Origin: Halopseudomonas salina
GTDB taxonomy: Bacteria; Pseudomonadota; Gammaproteobacteria; Pseudomonadales; Pseudomonadaceae
Length of the DNA: 64,000 nucleotides
Direction: 5' to 3'
Assembly (NCBI RefSeq): GCF_008641105.1
Contig: NZ_VTTI01000001.1
Location: 688,207 to 752,206, forward strand
Positions 37,133 through 46,599 of the stretch are shown here, piece after piece. Under the pieces are notes generated by a model. That model was not told the origin of the DNA, made no database searches, and saw only the letters and a program-made list of their open reading frames with translations. The translations under genes were made by a program, and so were the position numbers. Every line of letters starts with the position of its first letter. Position 1 is the stretch's first letter.

Positions 37133-38773
37133 TCACGATTTGTGCACATAGCGACCTGGTGCTGCCTGCAACGGTGGGAAGTCGGGATTGCCCAGTATGG
37201 CAGGGGCGGGAACAAGCGGGCCGCTATGCGCCTTGGTCCAGTCACTCCAATGGCTCCGCCAACTCCCCTGAAGGGGGGCATGTTGGTGCAGCCAGCTGGT
37301 TATAGGGCTGTTGTCAGTCACCGTTCCGGCCCGGAACCAGGCGCCGGGATGATCCAGTGGGTTGACCAGGCTCTGGATATGGCCGCTATGACTCTGTACG
37401 AAGGTTTTCTCGCCGCCCATACGCCGCATGGGAAAGCTGTTGGCGCAAGGTACGATATGGTCATGCTGTGCGCCCAGGTGCCAGCTGGGGGTGGAGACTG
37501 CGCGCAGATCGATTGCCTGACCCTGAACGACGAGACTGCCCGGCCGGGCAAAGGGGTCGCGCTCGAAATAATCCAGAAAGTCTTCCACCAGCCTGGCGGG
37601 TAGCCGGGTACAGTCCTGGCTCCAGGACAGAACGTCTCGCGGTCGAGGATCCTGTCCCAGCGCATAGCGCTCCACGGCCTGAGCCCAGACGAACTCTTCC
37701 GGTCTCTGCCAGGAGAAAGCCCTGGCTATATCGCTGGCCGGCAGGAAGCCATGGTGCCAGAGTCTGCTGCGCAACCGCTGGCGCGCAGCGGGTCCGAGCA
37801 TCCGCAACAGGCCGGTGTCCATGCGTGCATCGATGGGCGTTACCAGGTAGCTGGCACTGCAGATCCGTTTACTTTGTCCGCGACTTTGCAGCACGCCCTG
37901 CATCAGGAGGGCGAGAAGTCCCCCGGCACAAACGCCCATCAGGTTTACCGGGCCGTTACCGGTTAACTGGCTGACCACCCGCAAGGCTTGATCGCAGGCA
38001 CTGACGTACTGGTTGAACCCCCAATTTCTATGTTCGGGGTCCGGGTTGCGCCAGCTGATCATGAAAACCTGCAGCCCCTGATCCAGAGCATGGCGAACCA
38101 GGCTGGAGCTTTCGGTCAGGTCCAGCAGATAAAAGCGGTTTAGTGGCGGGGGGACCATCAACAGCGCTCTTTGGTGAGCTTGCGCAGTGGTTGGCTGGTA
38201 CTGAAGCAATTCGAACAGCGGTTCGCGCATGATGACCTGGCCGGGGGTGGACGCGAGGTCGCGGCCAACCAGGAAGGCATCATCGGCGCACAGTGGAGCT
38301 GCAGGACGCCGGAGCACCAGGTCTGTAAGCAGGTTGCGCGTTCCCCGGCACAGGCTGGCGCCGCGCGTATGCCGTAATCGGTCAATGAACACGGGATTGG
38401 CCGGGGAGTTGCTGGGCGCTAGCGTGGCACTGAGCATGTCTCCCAGTTGCCGAAGGCGAGCGCGGTCTGGCTCGGGAATATCCAGATCGTCGAGCCACTG
38501 CCGGTAATGCACCTGCCAGCCAAGCCAGCCTTGCAATGTGCGACGTAAAACCGGATTGGTTTGCCAGGCGCAATGATCGAATCGTCGATCCCGTGGCGGG
38601 ACAGGCAACGCGCTGTTGCCCTGTACCGCTTTGGCCAATTGAACAGCGAAATGACCCAGGTAGCGCGCGTGATGCGAAGTTTGATCCGGCAACGTCCGCA
38701 AGACGGCAAGCAGACTGTCGGCGAGGTCGCCAGCCAGCGCTGCTGCTGCGTTGTGGGCACTGCTTTCAGGCAT
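37133..38773 (-). CDS. phaC2: Class II PHA synthase PhaC2
   Basis: The second medium-chain PHA synthase, polymerising 3-hydroxyacyl-CoA on the granule surface. The 546-residue protein has the lipase-like box LMGVCAGGLLALL with the catalytic Cys, FMISWRNPD and the His segment VQSHSGHIQSLVNP near the C-terminus. It resembles PhaC1 over its whole length. AGGAA precedes the ATG. It follows phaZ with an 86 bp gap and is nearly contiguous with phaD. Confidence 0.95.
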   Translation of the reverse strand: MPESSAHNAAAALAGDLADSLLAVLRTLPDQTSHHARYLGHFAVQLAKAVQGNSALPVPPRDRRFDHCAWQTNPVLRRTLQGWLGWQVHYRQWLDDLDIPEPDRARLRQLGDMLSATLAPSNSPANPVFIDRLRHTRGASLCRGTRNLLTDLVLRRPAAPLCADDAFLVGRDLASTPGQVIMREPLFELLQYQPTTAQAHQRALLMVPPPLNRFYLLDLTESSSLVRHALDQGLQVFMISWRNPDPEHRNWGFNQYVSACDQALRVVSQLTGNGPVNLMGVCAGGLLALLMQGVLQSRGQSKRICSASYLVTPIDARMDTGLLRMLGPAARQRLRSRLWHHGFLPASDIARAFSWQRPEEFVWAQAVERYALGQDPRPRDVLSWSQDCTRLPARLVEDFLDYFERDPFARPGSLVVQGQAIDLRAVSTPSWHLGAQHDHIVPCANSFPMRRMGGEKTFVQSHSGHIQSLVNPLDHPGAWFRAGTVTDNSPITSWLHQHAPLQGSWRSHWSDWTKAHSGPLVPAPAILGNPDFPPLQAAPGRYVHKS

Positions 38774-38859
38774 CCAGCGTTCCTTGTCCAGATACAGAGG
38801 GGATGACTTGCAGTGTACCCATCTACGGCGTCACATGTCTCCTGTTGCGCCTGCTCTCT

Positions 38860-39717
38860 CTAGTGCTTGGCTAGCGGTTCGGCACGAGGGCGGATAACCG
38901 CCGGCTGCCGCTCCTCGGCCAGAAAACGCATAATGATCGGAGCGACCGACGCAGCACGGGTAATCAGGAACAGGTGGCCGTCATCAATCACGTGGAGTTC
39001 GGCGTTGGGGATTCGCCACGCAATCATTCGCATGTTGACCAGAGGGATGATTGGGTCGTCATCACCGGCCATTACCAGCGTTGGCTGACGGATCTTGTGC
39101 AGCCAGTGGATGCTGGTCCAGCCTAGCCCCGCCGCCAGCTGCCAGTAGTAACCTACCTTGCCGGACGAGCGCACCTTGGACGCGTGGCCGCGGGCCAGAT
39201 CCGGATCTCGCCTGAAGGCGCCACCATAGATGTCGGGTGCAATCTTGACTACGTGGGAAGGCTGAATATACCGCCGTGGGCTGGCCATTTTCAGCAGCAC
39301 ATGAGGCCTGCCCGGTACCATGAAAAAACCTGGCGAGGTGGCGGCCAGAATCAGCTTCTTGCACCGCTCTGGATAATCGTGGGCAAACTGCTGGGCCAGG
39401 GCACCACCCCAGGAAACGCCAATCACATTGACCTGGCCGTAATCGAGATAATCGAGCATGCGTGCTGCCAGCTTGGCCAGGCCCGGAAAACGGAATGGCG
39501 TTCCGGGCGTGGAGGAGCCGCCGACGCCAGGTGCATCAAACACGATGACTTCGAGGTCGGGATCCAGTGCCTTGACGAAGGGAAACACCAGTTCGAGGTT
39601 TGCCCCAATGCCATTGAATACCAATAAGGGTGGCAGGTTACTGCTACCCGGGCGAACGGCCGTTCGCAGGAACTGACCGTTCAGCTCGATAGTGCGAAAT
39701 ACAAAATTCTGAGGCAT
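38860..39717 (-). CDS. phaZ: Intracellular PHA depolymerase PhaZ
   Basis: PhaZ releases hydroxy fatty acids from stored medium-chain PHA. The 285-residue alpha/beta hydrolase has the nucleophile elbow VIGVSWGGALAQQ with Ser near residue 102, the FDAPGVGGSSTP block, GDDDPIIPLVNM (Asp) and DDGHLFLITR (His). No signal peptide, as expected for a granule enzyme. It lies between the two synthase genes, 23 bp after phaC1. Confidence 0.96.
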   Translation of the reverse strand: MPQNFVFRTIELNGQFLRTAVRPGSSNLPPLLVFNGIGANLELVFPFVKALDPDLEVIVFDAPGVGGSSTPGTPFRFPGLAKLAARMLDYLDYGQVNVIGVSWGGALAQQFAHDYPERCKKLILAATSPGFFMVPGRPHVLLKMASPRRYIQPSHVVKIAPDIYGGAFRRDPDLARGHASKVRSSGKVGYYWQLAAGLGWTSIHWLHKIRQPTLVMAGDDDPIIPLVNMRMIAWRIPNAELHVIDDGHLFLITRAASVAPIIMRFLAEERQPAVIRPRAEPLAKH

Positions 39718-39740
39718 GTATCGTTCTCGTTTGCACGCTC

Positions 39741-41420
39741 CTAGCGTTCGTGGACGTAGGTCCCGGGAGCCGCTTCCATCGGCGCATAATCTGCATTACC
39801 CAACGCTGCAGGGGCGGGTTTGATCTTGCCGCCCCGAGCATGCAACCAGTCACGCCAGTAGGCCCACCAGGAGTCAGCCTGCTTGGTGGCGGTCTCCAGC
39901 CATTGCTTCGGATCTTCTGGCATATGGGTATTGGTAAAGAAACGGGACTTGGGGTTGCCAGGTGGATTCAGGATGCTTTGTATATGACCACTGGAAGATA
40001 AAACAAATTCACATTTTCCACCCAATAATTGGGCAGACTTGTAACAGGCGTCCCAGGGGGTGATGTGGTCGTTGAGTCCGGCAATGCAGAAAAAATCGGC
40101 CTTGACCTGTTTCAGGTCGATAGGCGTGCCGCATACTTCCAGTGCCTTGGCCCGGGTCAGGGGGTTGGTCTTGAACATCTCCAGAAACTCGCCGTGCAGC
40201 GCCGCTGGCAGACGGGTAGTGTCGTTGTTCCAGAACAGGATATCGAAAACCGGCGGCTCATTACCCAGCAGGTAGTTGTTCACCCAGTAGTTCCAGATCA
40301 GATCGTTGGGCCGCATCCAGGCAAAAACCTTGGCCATGTCCCGGCCTTCGAGTACGCCGTTCTGATAGGACATGCGCCGCGCCGCCTCAATCGAGCGCTC
40401 ATCGGCAAAGAGCGCCACCTGAGTCTTGATGCCGGTGTCCAGTACGCTGACTAGCAGTGTGAAGGCGTGAACCTTCTTTTCTTTGAGGGCGGCATAGTGT
40501 CCCAGCAAGGAGGCGGTGGTAATACCGCCGGAGCATGCGCCGAGCATGCTCAGATCCTTGCTTCCGGTGATTTCTAGTACGATGTCGATGGCCTCTTTCA
40601 AAGCCTCGATATAGGTAGACAAGCCCCATTCGCGCTGCGCCTTGGTCGGGTTGCGCCAGCTGATCACAAAGGTCTGCATGTGGTTGGCGGTGAGGTACCG
40701 AGCGAGACTCTTTTCCGGTGACAGATCGAATACGTAGAATTTGTTGATTTGTGGTGGCACTACCAGCACCGGGCGCTCGTAGACTTCTTCTGTCAGTGGC
40801 TTGTACTGAATCAGTTCCAGCACTTCATTGCGAAAGACCACCGAACCCTTGGTGACGGCGAGATTCTTGCCGACTTCAAAGGCGTTCATGTTGACCTGGC
40901 TGGGCATGCCGCCGTTATTGGCGATATCCTGAGCCATGTGCGTCAGCCCGTCGAGAATACTTTTTCCGCCGGTCTCGAAGAAGCGCTTCACTGCTGCCGG
41001 GTTGAGGGCGGTATTGGTTGGTGCCATGGCTTCTGTCAGCAAAGAAATCACGAACTTCGCTCGCGATACATCCTGTTCGGGCAGATTGGAGGAGGTGATC
41101 CACTCGTTTAGCTCGGTGCGCCAGGCCAGATAGCTCTGCATGTAGCGACGATAAAGCGGATTCTGGCTCCAGGTAGGGTCCAGAAAGCGCTTGTCGTCTG
41201 CGCTTGGGGTGATTTCGGAGCGGCCAATCATTACCTTGGTGACCGCCACGGATAACTTGCCTATGTGCCTCAGGCTGTGCACCGGCTGTTTGACGGTTTG
41301 CCGCATGACCTGTCTGGCTGTGCTGATGATGTCGCGTGTCGGCGCGCCGATTACCGGGTTGGGTCCGAGAATATTCTCGCTGGCTCTCTTTCCGAGCTCT
41401 TCATTCTTGTTCTGGGCCAT
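39741..41420 (-). CDS. phaC1: Class II PHA synthase PhaC1
   Basis: The main medium-chain-length PHA synthase. The 559-residue protein has the active-site Cys at residue 296 in SMLGACSGGITT, the same number as in characterised Pseudomonas PhaC1, plus FVISWRNPTKAQREWGLS and the catalytic His in LSSSGHIQSILNPPGNPK. GGAG lies 9 bp before the ATG at 41420. It is the first gene of the phaC1-phaZ-phaC2-phaD operon. In the 210 bp upstream I see no clear sigma-70 promoter; a gapped, weak relative of the phasin element lies at 41511-41525. Confidence 0.97.
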   Translation of the reverse strand: MAQNKNEELGKRASENILGPNPVIGAPTRDIISTARQVMRQTVKQPVHSLRHIGKLSVAVTKVMIGRSEITPSADDKRFLDPTWSQNPLYRRYMQSYLAWRTELNEWITSSNLPEQDVSRAKFVISLLTEAMAPTNTALNPAAVKRFFETGGKSILDGLTHMAQDIANNGGMPSQVNMNAFEVGKNLAVTKGSVVFRNEVLELIQYKPLTEEVYERPVLVVPPQINKFYVFDLSPEKSLARYLTANHMQTFVISWRNPTKAQREWGLSTYIEALKEAIDIVLEITGSKDLSMLGACSGGITTASLLGHYAALKEKKVHAFTLLVSVLDTGIKTQVALFADERSIEAARRMSYQNGVLEGRDMAKVFAWMRPNDLIWNYWVNNYLLGNEPPVFDILFWNNDTTRLPAALHGEFLEMFKTNPLTRAKALEVCGTPIDLKQVKADFFCIAGLNDHITPWDACYKSAQLLGGKCEFVLSSSGHIQSILNPPGNPKSRFFTNTHMPEDPKQWLETATKQADSWWAYWRDWLHARGGKIKPAPAALGNADYAPMEAAPGTYVHER

Positions 41421-41630
41421 CGGGTAAAGCTCCGTAGTAGCAGTTTCAGCCTGGGCTGAAGGGTCAGGAATACGGTGGGGCAGCCGGGCGGATATGTTCA
41501 GGCTGCCTAAAGTGTGTTCGTCTGAGACAAGTTAGCATGGCCTGATGCTGCTGTTAAAAGGATTTTATTTGGCAATTCAGGCAGGACGGCTATGGAGCCG
41601 AAAAGGGCAAGGGCGGGCAGGGCACCCATT

Positions 41631-42011
41631 TCAGGGAATAAAACGGACCGCACTGGTGTGCGGATCGCGACTGGCTCCGGCCTTTTCCAGCTGGTCCAGG
41701 TAGAACTGCCAACGGCTTTCCTGATTGACCGCAAGTTCGTGAAGATAGTCCCAGGTGTACAGGCCGCTGTCGTGGCCATCGTCAAAGATCAGTTTTAACG
41801 CATAACGACCGGCCTGCTCGATGCCGGCCAGACTCACATGCTGCTTTCCTGTCTGTAACACCGGCTTGCCATGGCCACGCACCTCGGCGGAGGGGGAGTA
41901 GACCCGCAGATATTCGGCCGGCAGCGCGTACTCCTTGCCGTCGGCATACGCCAGGCGCAGGCTGCGCGAGGCTTTCTGCAGCTTGATAGAGGTGGGGATG
42001 GGTGCGGGCAT
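41631..42011 (-). CDS. DUF971 / GBBH-like N-terminal domain protein
   Basis: A 126-residue protein of the DUF971 family, related to the N-terminal domain of gamma-butyrobetaine hydroxylase: SIKLQKASRSLRLAYADG, YALPAEYLRVYSPSAEVRGH, and AGRYALKLIFDDGHDSGLYT with the WDYLHEL helix. Small stand-alone members often sit next to hslVU in Pseudomonas; function is unknown, possibly linked to iron-sulfur or metal proteins. ATG at 42011 was chosen; the frame extends upstream into repeat element C, without a usable start signal. Confidence 0.87.
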   Translation of the reverse strand: MPAPIPTSIKLQKASRSLRLAYADGKEYALPAEYLRVYSPSAEVRGHGKPVLQTGKQHVSLAGIEQAGRYALKLIFDDGHDSGLYTWDYLHELAVNQESRWQFYLDQLEKAGASRDPHTSAVRFIP

Positions 42012-42024
42012 GGGAGGCCTTTTA

Positions 42025-42115
42025 GCTTCAAGCGGCAAGCTTCAAGCGACAAGTCGAACAGCAGCTTGTGCGGTGCACACGGTCTGCTTGTGGCTTGCAG
42101 CTTGTCGCTTGCGGC
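42025..42115. repeat. Inverted heptamer-type element C
   Basis: Two 29 nt arms, 42025-42053 and 42087-42115, are inverted copies matching at 24 of 29 positions around a 33 nt loop. The arms are built from the same CAAGC-type heptamers as elements A and B (AGCGGCAAGCTTCAAGCGA on the left). The element fills the space between the hslU stop and the DUF971 start, so the hslU transcript can fold into a long hairpin there. Confidence 0.8.
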
Positions 42116-42120
42116 TCATG

Positions 42121-43461
42121 TTAGAGAATATACCGCGACAGATCCTCGTTGACCGCCAGCTCGCCCAGATGCTTGTCCACGTAGGCGGCATCGATCACTA
42201 TTGCCGAGCCGTCCTGCTTGGACGCAAGGTCTCCTGCATTGAAGGAGATCTCTTCCAGCAATCGTTCCAGCACCGTGTGCAGGCGGCGTGCGCCGATGTT
42301 TTCAGTTTTTTCGTTCACCTGCCAGGCAATTTCTGCAAGCCGGGTTATGGCATCGTCGGCAAACTCAATGGTCAGACCTTCGGTATGCATCAACGCACGA
42401 TATTGTTCGGTCAGAGACGCATCAGGCTCAGTGAGAATGCGTTCGAAGTCGCCCGGCGTCAGGGACTTGAGTTCAACCCGGATGGGTAGACGACCCTGCA
42501 GTTCGGGAATCAGATCCGAGGGTTTGGTGAGGTGAAACGCGCCAGACGCAATGAACAGGATATGGTCGGTCTTGACCATGCCGAACTTGGTATTCACCGT
42601 ACAACCTTCGATCAGCGGCAGCAGGTCGCGCTGAACGCCCTCACGTGAGACATCGGCACCGCTGCCGCTGTCTGCGCGTTTGCTGACCTTGTCGATTTCG
42701 TCGAGAAACACGATGCCGTTCTGCTCGACCGCTTCTATGGCTTTGGACTTCAGCTCTTCCTCATTGACCAGGCGCGCGGCTTCCTCGTCGCGAATCAATT
42801 TGAATGCTTCCTTGACGGTCAGCTTGCGCGTTTTACGCTTGTCCTTGCCGAAGCTGGAGAACATGTTCTGCAACTGGCTGGTCATTTCTTCCATGCCCGG
42901 CGGGGTCATGATCTCAACGCCGACAGGAGTGTCAGCCACGTCGATCTCGATTTCCTTGTCATCCAGCTGGCCTTCGCGCAGCCGCTTGCGAAACAGCTGG
43001 CGGGTACTGTTATCTTCCCTTGCTGGCTGGTCGCTGGCACCCTGCCGGGCTGGCGGCAGAAGCGCATCTAGAATCCGTTCTTCGGCTGCATCCTCGGCGC
43101 GGTGCCCCATCTTGGCCATTTCCTGCACCCGCAGCATCTTCAGCGCTGCATCAACCAGGTCGCGAATAATCGACTCAACGTCACGGCCGACGTAACCGAC
43201 CTCGGTAAACTTGGTAGCTTCCACCTTGATGAACGGAGCCTGGGCGAGCTTGGCCAGGCGCCGGGCGATTTCGGTTTTGCCGACACCGGTCGGGCCGATC
43301 ATCAGAATGTTTTTTGGGGTCACCTCGTTACGCAATGCATCGGGCAGCTGCTGACGCCGCCACCGATTACGCAGGGCGATGGCGACGGCTCGCTTGGCGT
43401 CCTGCTGGCCGATGATGTGGCGGTCCAGTTCATGGACAATCTCGCGTGGGGTCATGGACAT
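42121..43461 (-). CDS. hslU: HslU, ATPase of the HslUV protease
   Basis: HslU is the AAA+ unfoldase that feeds proteins to HslV. The 446-residue protein starts [20 protein letters not shown], with Walker [20 protein letters not shown], the I-domain (about 110-240), Walker [12 protein letters not shown], sensor and Arg finger region, and the C-terminal DLSRYIL that docks in HslV. The ATG at 43461 gives the usual N-terminus; an upstream extension is hslV antisense-frame sequence. It follows hslV by 19 bp. Confidence 0.97.
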   Translation of the reverse strand: MSMTPREIVHELDRHIIGQQDAKRAVAIALRNRWRRQQLPDALRNEVTPKNILMIGPTGVGKTEIARRLAKLAQAPFIKVEATKFTEVGYVGRDVESIIRDLVDAALKMLRVQEMAKMGHRAEDAAEERILDALLPPARQGASDQPAREDNSTRQLFRKRLREGQLDDKEIEIDVADTPVGVEIMTPPGMEEMTSQLQNMFSSFGKDKRKTRKLTVKEAFKLIRDEEAARLVNEEELKSKAIEAVEQNGIVFLDEIDKVSKRADSGSGADVSREGVQRDLLPLIEGCTVNTKFGMVKTDHILFIASGAFHLTKPSDLIPELQGRLPIRVELKSLTPGDFERILTEPDASLTEQYRALMHTEGLTIEFADDAITRLAEIAWQVNEKTENIGARRLHTVLERLLEEISFNAGDLASKQDGSAIVIDAAYVDKHLGELAVNEDLSRYIL

Positions 43462-43480
43462 GCTTGTGATTCCGGCCGCC

Positions 43481-44011
43481 TCAGGTATTGGCGTCCAGCT
43501 CCTCGATTGTCTGGTTGTGGTTGGTATAGATGCAGATTTCACCGGCAATGTTCAAGCTCGATTCGACTATTTCGCGGGCCGACAGCTCGGTATGCCGTAG
43601 CAGGGCGGTGGCAGCAGACTGGGCGAAGGGGCCGCCGGAGCCGATGGCGATCAACCCTTCTTCGGGTTCAATCACATCGCCGTTACCGGTGATGATCAGG
43701 GATGCATCCTTGTTGGCTACGGCCAGCAGGGCTTCGAGACGGCGCAGTGCGCGGTCGGTGCGCCAGTCCTTGGCCAGCTCTACCGCAGCACGTACCAGGT
43801 TGCCCTGGTGTTTTTCCAGCTGGGCTTCGAAGCGCTCGAAGAGCGTAAAGGCATCGGCGGTGCCGCCGGCAAACCCGGCGATGACCTGGTCCTTGTAAAG
43901 CCGGCGTACTTTGCGGGCGTTGCCCTTCATGACGGTATTGCCCAGGGAAACCTGGCCATCGCCGCCAATCACGACCTTGCCGTGTCGACGAACTGAAACG
44001 ATTGTAGTCAC
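43481..44011 (-). CDS. hslV: HslV, peptidase of the HslUV protease
   Basis: HslV is the proteasome-like threonine protease. The 176-residue product starts [20 protein letters not shown] after the initiator, so the catalytic Thr is exposed when Met is removed. [18 protein letters not shown] and the C-terminal NHNQTIEEL are typical. The start is GTG at 44011, seven bases after AGGAG; the upstream TTG at 44017 overlaps too closely and would add residues before the catalytic Thr. A heat-shock-type promoter lies upstream. Confidence 0.97.
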   Translation of the reverse strand: MTTIVSVRRHGKVVIGGDGQVSLGNTVMKGNARKVRRLYKDQVIAGFAGGTADAFTLFERFEAQLEKHQGNLVRAAVELAKDWRTDRALRRLEALLAVANKDASLIITGNGDVIEPEEGLIAIGSGGPFAQSAATALLRHTELSAREIVESSLNIAGEICIYTNHNQTIEELDANT

Positions 44012-44078
44012 GCGCAACTCCTGGTTGGCTGGTCTGAGTGAAGCAGCAGGGCACGCCTGAACACGCCCCTTTCAATCT

Positions 44079-44107
44079 ATCTTGGGGCGCCCATGACTAT
44101 TTCAAGT
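44079..44107 (-). promoter_or_regulatory. Sigma-32 (RpoH) type promoter of hslVU
   Basis: On the minus strand, ACTTGAA, 13 bp, CCCCAAGAT matches the heat-shock consensus CTTGAA-N13/15-CCCCATnT. Predicted start is near 44070, about 60 nt before hslV. HslVU is a heat-shock operon in E. coli, so the match fits the gene. Confidence 0.75.
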
Positions 44108-44154
44108 TTCGATTCTGGCTAGTACTGCCGGAACAGCCCCGAACAGGGCTGCTA

Positions 44155-44745
44155 TCAGGGCTTGGCGTCGCGCTGCTGCAGTAACAGATTGTCGAATCCG
44201 TTTCCGGTCAGGACCTGCTGAGCCTGGCTCAGCTTGGTGCGGTCGGTATAGGGGCCCACCTGCACGCGGTACCAGACATCACCGCTATCGAGCCGTGCGT
44301 CTTCCAGCCGCACATCCAGACCCAGCAGTAGAATCTGAGCCCGGACCCTATCAGCCTCGGACTGCTTGCGAAAGGAACCCGCTTGCAGAAAGAAACGGGT
44401 GCCGGTTTCCGTGGTCGTTTCGGTTGAGCTCTGCGTAGTGCCTTCGTCTGCGGGAGGTTCCGGTGTCACAGCGCCCTGTGGCACTATGACTTCCGACTCG
44501 GGCAGCAACGTATAAAAGTCGTAGCGTGGCTCCTCGCTTGCCTTGCTGCTCTGGCTCGGGGGCGGCGGTGGTGGCGTCTTGTCACGTTTGACGGTCTCGC
44601 TTCCAGGCTCTAACTGCAACAGAAAGGCCACGAACAGACCAATGGCCAGTCCGCTGACCAGCCAGAGCCAGCCTGGAACCGGGCGTCGAGGTGCGGGCTG
44701 CTGACGGCTTGCGCCGCGTCTGGGGGCTTTGCGTGCTTTGGCCAT
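44155..44745 (-). CDS. SPOR-domain inner-membrane protein (FtsN-like)
   Basis: A 196-residue protein with a basic cytoplasmic start rich in Arg/Pro, one transmembrane helix (VPGWLWLVSGLAIGLFVAFL), a Pro/Ser/Thr/Glu-rich periplasmic linker and a C-terminal SPOR domain (RFFLQAGSFRKQSEADRVRA ... WYRVQVGPYTD). SPOR domains bind denuded septal peptidoglycan, so a cell-division role is likely. It follows argS by 5 bp. A GC-rich hairpin without T-run follows its stop. Confidence 0.92.
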   Translation of the reverse strand: MAKARKAPRRGASRQQPAPRRPVPGWLWLVSGLAIGLFVAFLLQLEPGSETVKRDKTPPPPPPSQSSKASEEPRYDFYTLLPESEVIVPQGAVTPEPPADEGTTQSSTETTTETGTRFFLQAGSFRKQSEADRVRAQILLLGLDVRLEDARLDSGDVWYRVQVGPYTDRTKLSQAQQVLTGNGFDNLLLQQRDAKP

Positions 44746-44750
44746 ACTGC

Positions 44751-46496
44751 TTACATGCGCTCCAGGGTGTCGATGCCGAGCAGGTTGAGTCCCTGCTGCA
44801 GAGTCCGGCCGGTCAAGGCTGCCAGCCTTAGGCGGCTATCGCGGTCGGCGGGTTTTTCAGCCGCCAGAATCGGGCACAGCTCGTAGAAACTGGAGAACCG
44901 GCCAGCCAGTTCATACAGGTAGTGGCAGAGTACATGAGGCGTGCCCTCCCGGGCGACATAATCCAGTGTCTGGGCGAACTGTGACAGGTGTGCACCGAGT
45001 TCGACCTCGGCCGGTTCCTGGAGTTGCATTGCACCCAGGTCGTCAACGTGCTCCATGCTGCGTTCGAGCTTGCGGAACACACTGGCGACACGGGTGTAGG
45101 CATACATCAGGTATGGCGCAGTATTGCCTTCAAAGCTCAACATTTGCTCGAAGTTGAAGTTGTAGTCACTGCTGCGGTGTTTGGACAGGTCGGCGTATTT
45201 TACCGCCCCAATGCCTACCGCGTGGCCAATCTGTCTCAGCTCGTTTTCAGCCAGCTCGGGATTCTTTTGTGCGACCAACTGGTGTGCCCGCTCCTCTGCT
45301 TCGTCGAGCAGATCCGTAAGCTTGATTGTGCCCCCGGAGCGCGTCTTGAAGGGCCGCCCATCGGGGCCGTTCATGGTGCCAAAACCCATGTGCTCAAGCT
45401 GCATGCTCTCGGGTACAAAACCGGCCAGGCGGGCAACTGCAAATACCTGCTGAAAATGCAGGGCCTGGCGCTGGTCGACGAAGTACAGCACGCGATCAGC
45501 TCCAAGCGCGCTATGGCGGTATCGCATGGCGGCCAGGTCTGACGTCGCATACAGGTAACCGCCGCCGGCCTTCTGGATAATCACTGGTAGGGGATTGCCC
45601 TCGGCGTTCTTGAACTGCTCGAGGAATACACACTGGGCGCCCTGACTTTCCGTTAGTAGACCTGTGGTGCGAAGCTGGTCCACTACGCTGGCAAGCTGAT
45701 CGTTGTAGGCGCTCTCGCCGCGCACATCAGCGGTACGCAGACTGACGCCGAGGCGTTCGTATACGGCCTGGCAGTGCCCCAGCGAGATGCGATTGAATCT
45801 CTCCCATAGCGCCAGGCATTGTGGGTCGCCGGCCTGCAGCTGGACAACGCGCTCACGGGCACGGTCAGCGAATTCGGGGCTTTCATCAAAGCGCTGCTTG
45901 GCCTGGCGATAGAAGTTTTCCAGATCAGCCAGCTCGGCCTCTGCGTCTACGCTGTGTTCTTCCAGGTAGGCCAGTAGCATGCCGAACTGGGTGCCCCAGT
46001 CGCCTACGTGGTTCTGGCGCACCACCTCGTGTCCAAGGTATTCGAGAACCCGGGTCACAGCGTCGCCAATGATCGTCGAGCGTAAATGACCGACGTGCAT
46101 TTCCTTTGCCAGGTTGGGTGATGAGTAATCCACTACGACGCGTTGTACCGGGTGGGCTGCCGGTACGCCGAGCCGCTCATGTTGCAGGGCTTCATCCAAT
46201 CGGGCGGCGAGCCATTGCTTGCTCTGGAAAATATTGATAAATCCCGGGCCGGCGATGCCGATCTCTGCAACGGCCTCGTGTTCGGGCATGGCAGCGACGA
46301 TCTTTTCGGCCAGATCCCTGGGCTTCATTCTCGCAGGCTTGGCCAGGGTCATGGCCAGATTGCTGGCAAAGTCGCCGTGTGCCTTGTCTCGAGCTATCTC
46401 GACCTGGATCGAGGGGATCAGGTCGGCGGGCAGTACGCCCTCATTCTGCAGGCGAGTGACGGCGCTGGCGAGCAACTGACTGATAAGGTTCTTCAT
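44751..46496 (-). CDS. argS: Arginyl-tRNA synthetase
   Basis: ArgS charges tRNA-Arg. The 581-residue class I synthetase has the N-terminal Add1 domain ([20 protein letters not shown]), the HIGH-type motif [18 protein letters not shown], the KMSKS-replacing region [19 protein letters not shown], and the C-terminal DALR anticodon-binding domain ending [12 protein letters not shown] at 46496 was chosen on the family N-terminus. Confidence 0.97.
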   Translation of the reverse strand: MKNLISQLLASAVTRLQNEGVLPADLIPSIQVEIARDKAHGDFASNLAMTLAKPARMKPRDLAEKIVAAMPEHEAVAEIGIAGPGFINIFQSKQWLAARLDEALQHERLGVPAAHPVQRVVVDYSSPNLAKEMHVGHLRSTIIGDAVTRVLEYLGHEVVRQNHVGDWGTQFGMLLAYLEEHSVDAEAELADLENFYRQAKQRFDESPEFADRARERVVQLQAGDPQCLALWERFNRISLGHCQAVYERLGVSLRTADVRGESAYNDQLASVVDQLRTTGLLTESQGAQCVFLEQFKNAEGNPLPVIIQKAGGGYLYATSDLAAMRYRHSALGADRVLYFVDQRQALHFQQVFAVARLAGFVPESMQLEHMGFGTMNGPDGRPFKTRSGGTIKLTDLLDEAEERAHQLVAQKNPELAENELRQIGHAVGIGAVKYADLSKHRSSDYNFNFEQMLSFEGNTAPYLMYAYTRVASVFRKLERSMEHVDDLGAMQLQEPAEVELGAHLSQFAQTLDYVAREGTPHVLCHYLYELAGRFSSFYELCPILAAEKPADRDSRLRLAALTGRTLQQGLNLLGIDTLERM

Positions 46497-46599
46497 AAGC
46501 GATCGGGTATCCGGCATGTGCCTGTGGAAAGCCGGCCATTATCCGCGTTCGACCGGGGATTGCCAAATCTGTGTTGGCCGCGTGGCCGCGGGAACAATC

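Noticed and set aside
41507..41785. 92-codon minus-strand frame between phaC1 and the DUF971 gene
   Set aside because: It overlaps the 3' half of the DUF971 gene in another frame and shows no domain or ribosome site.
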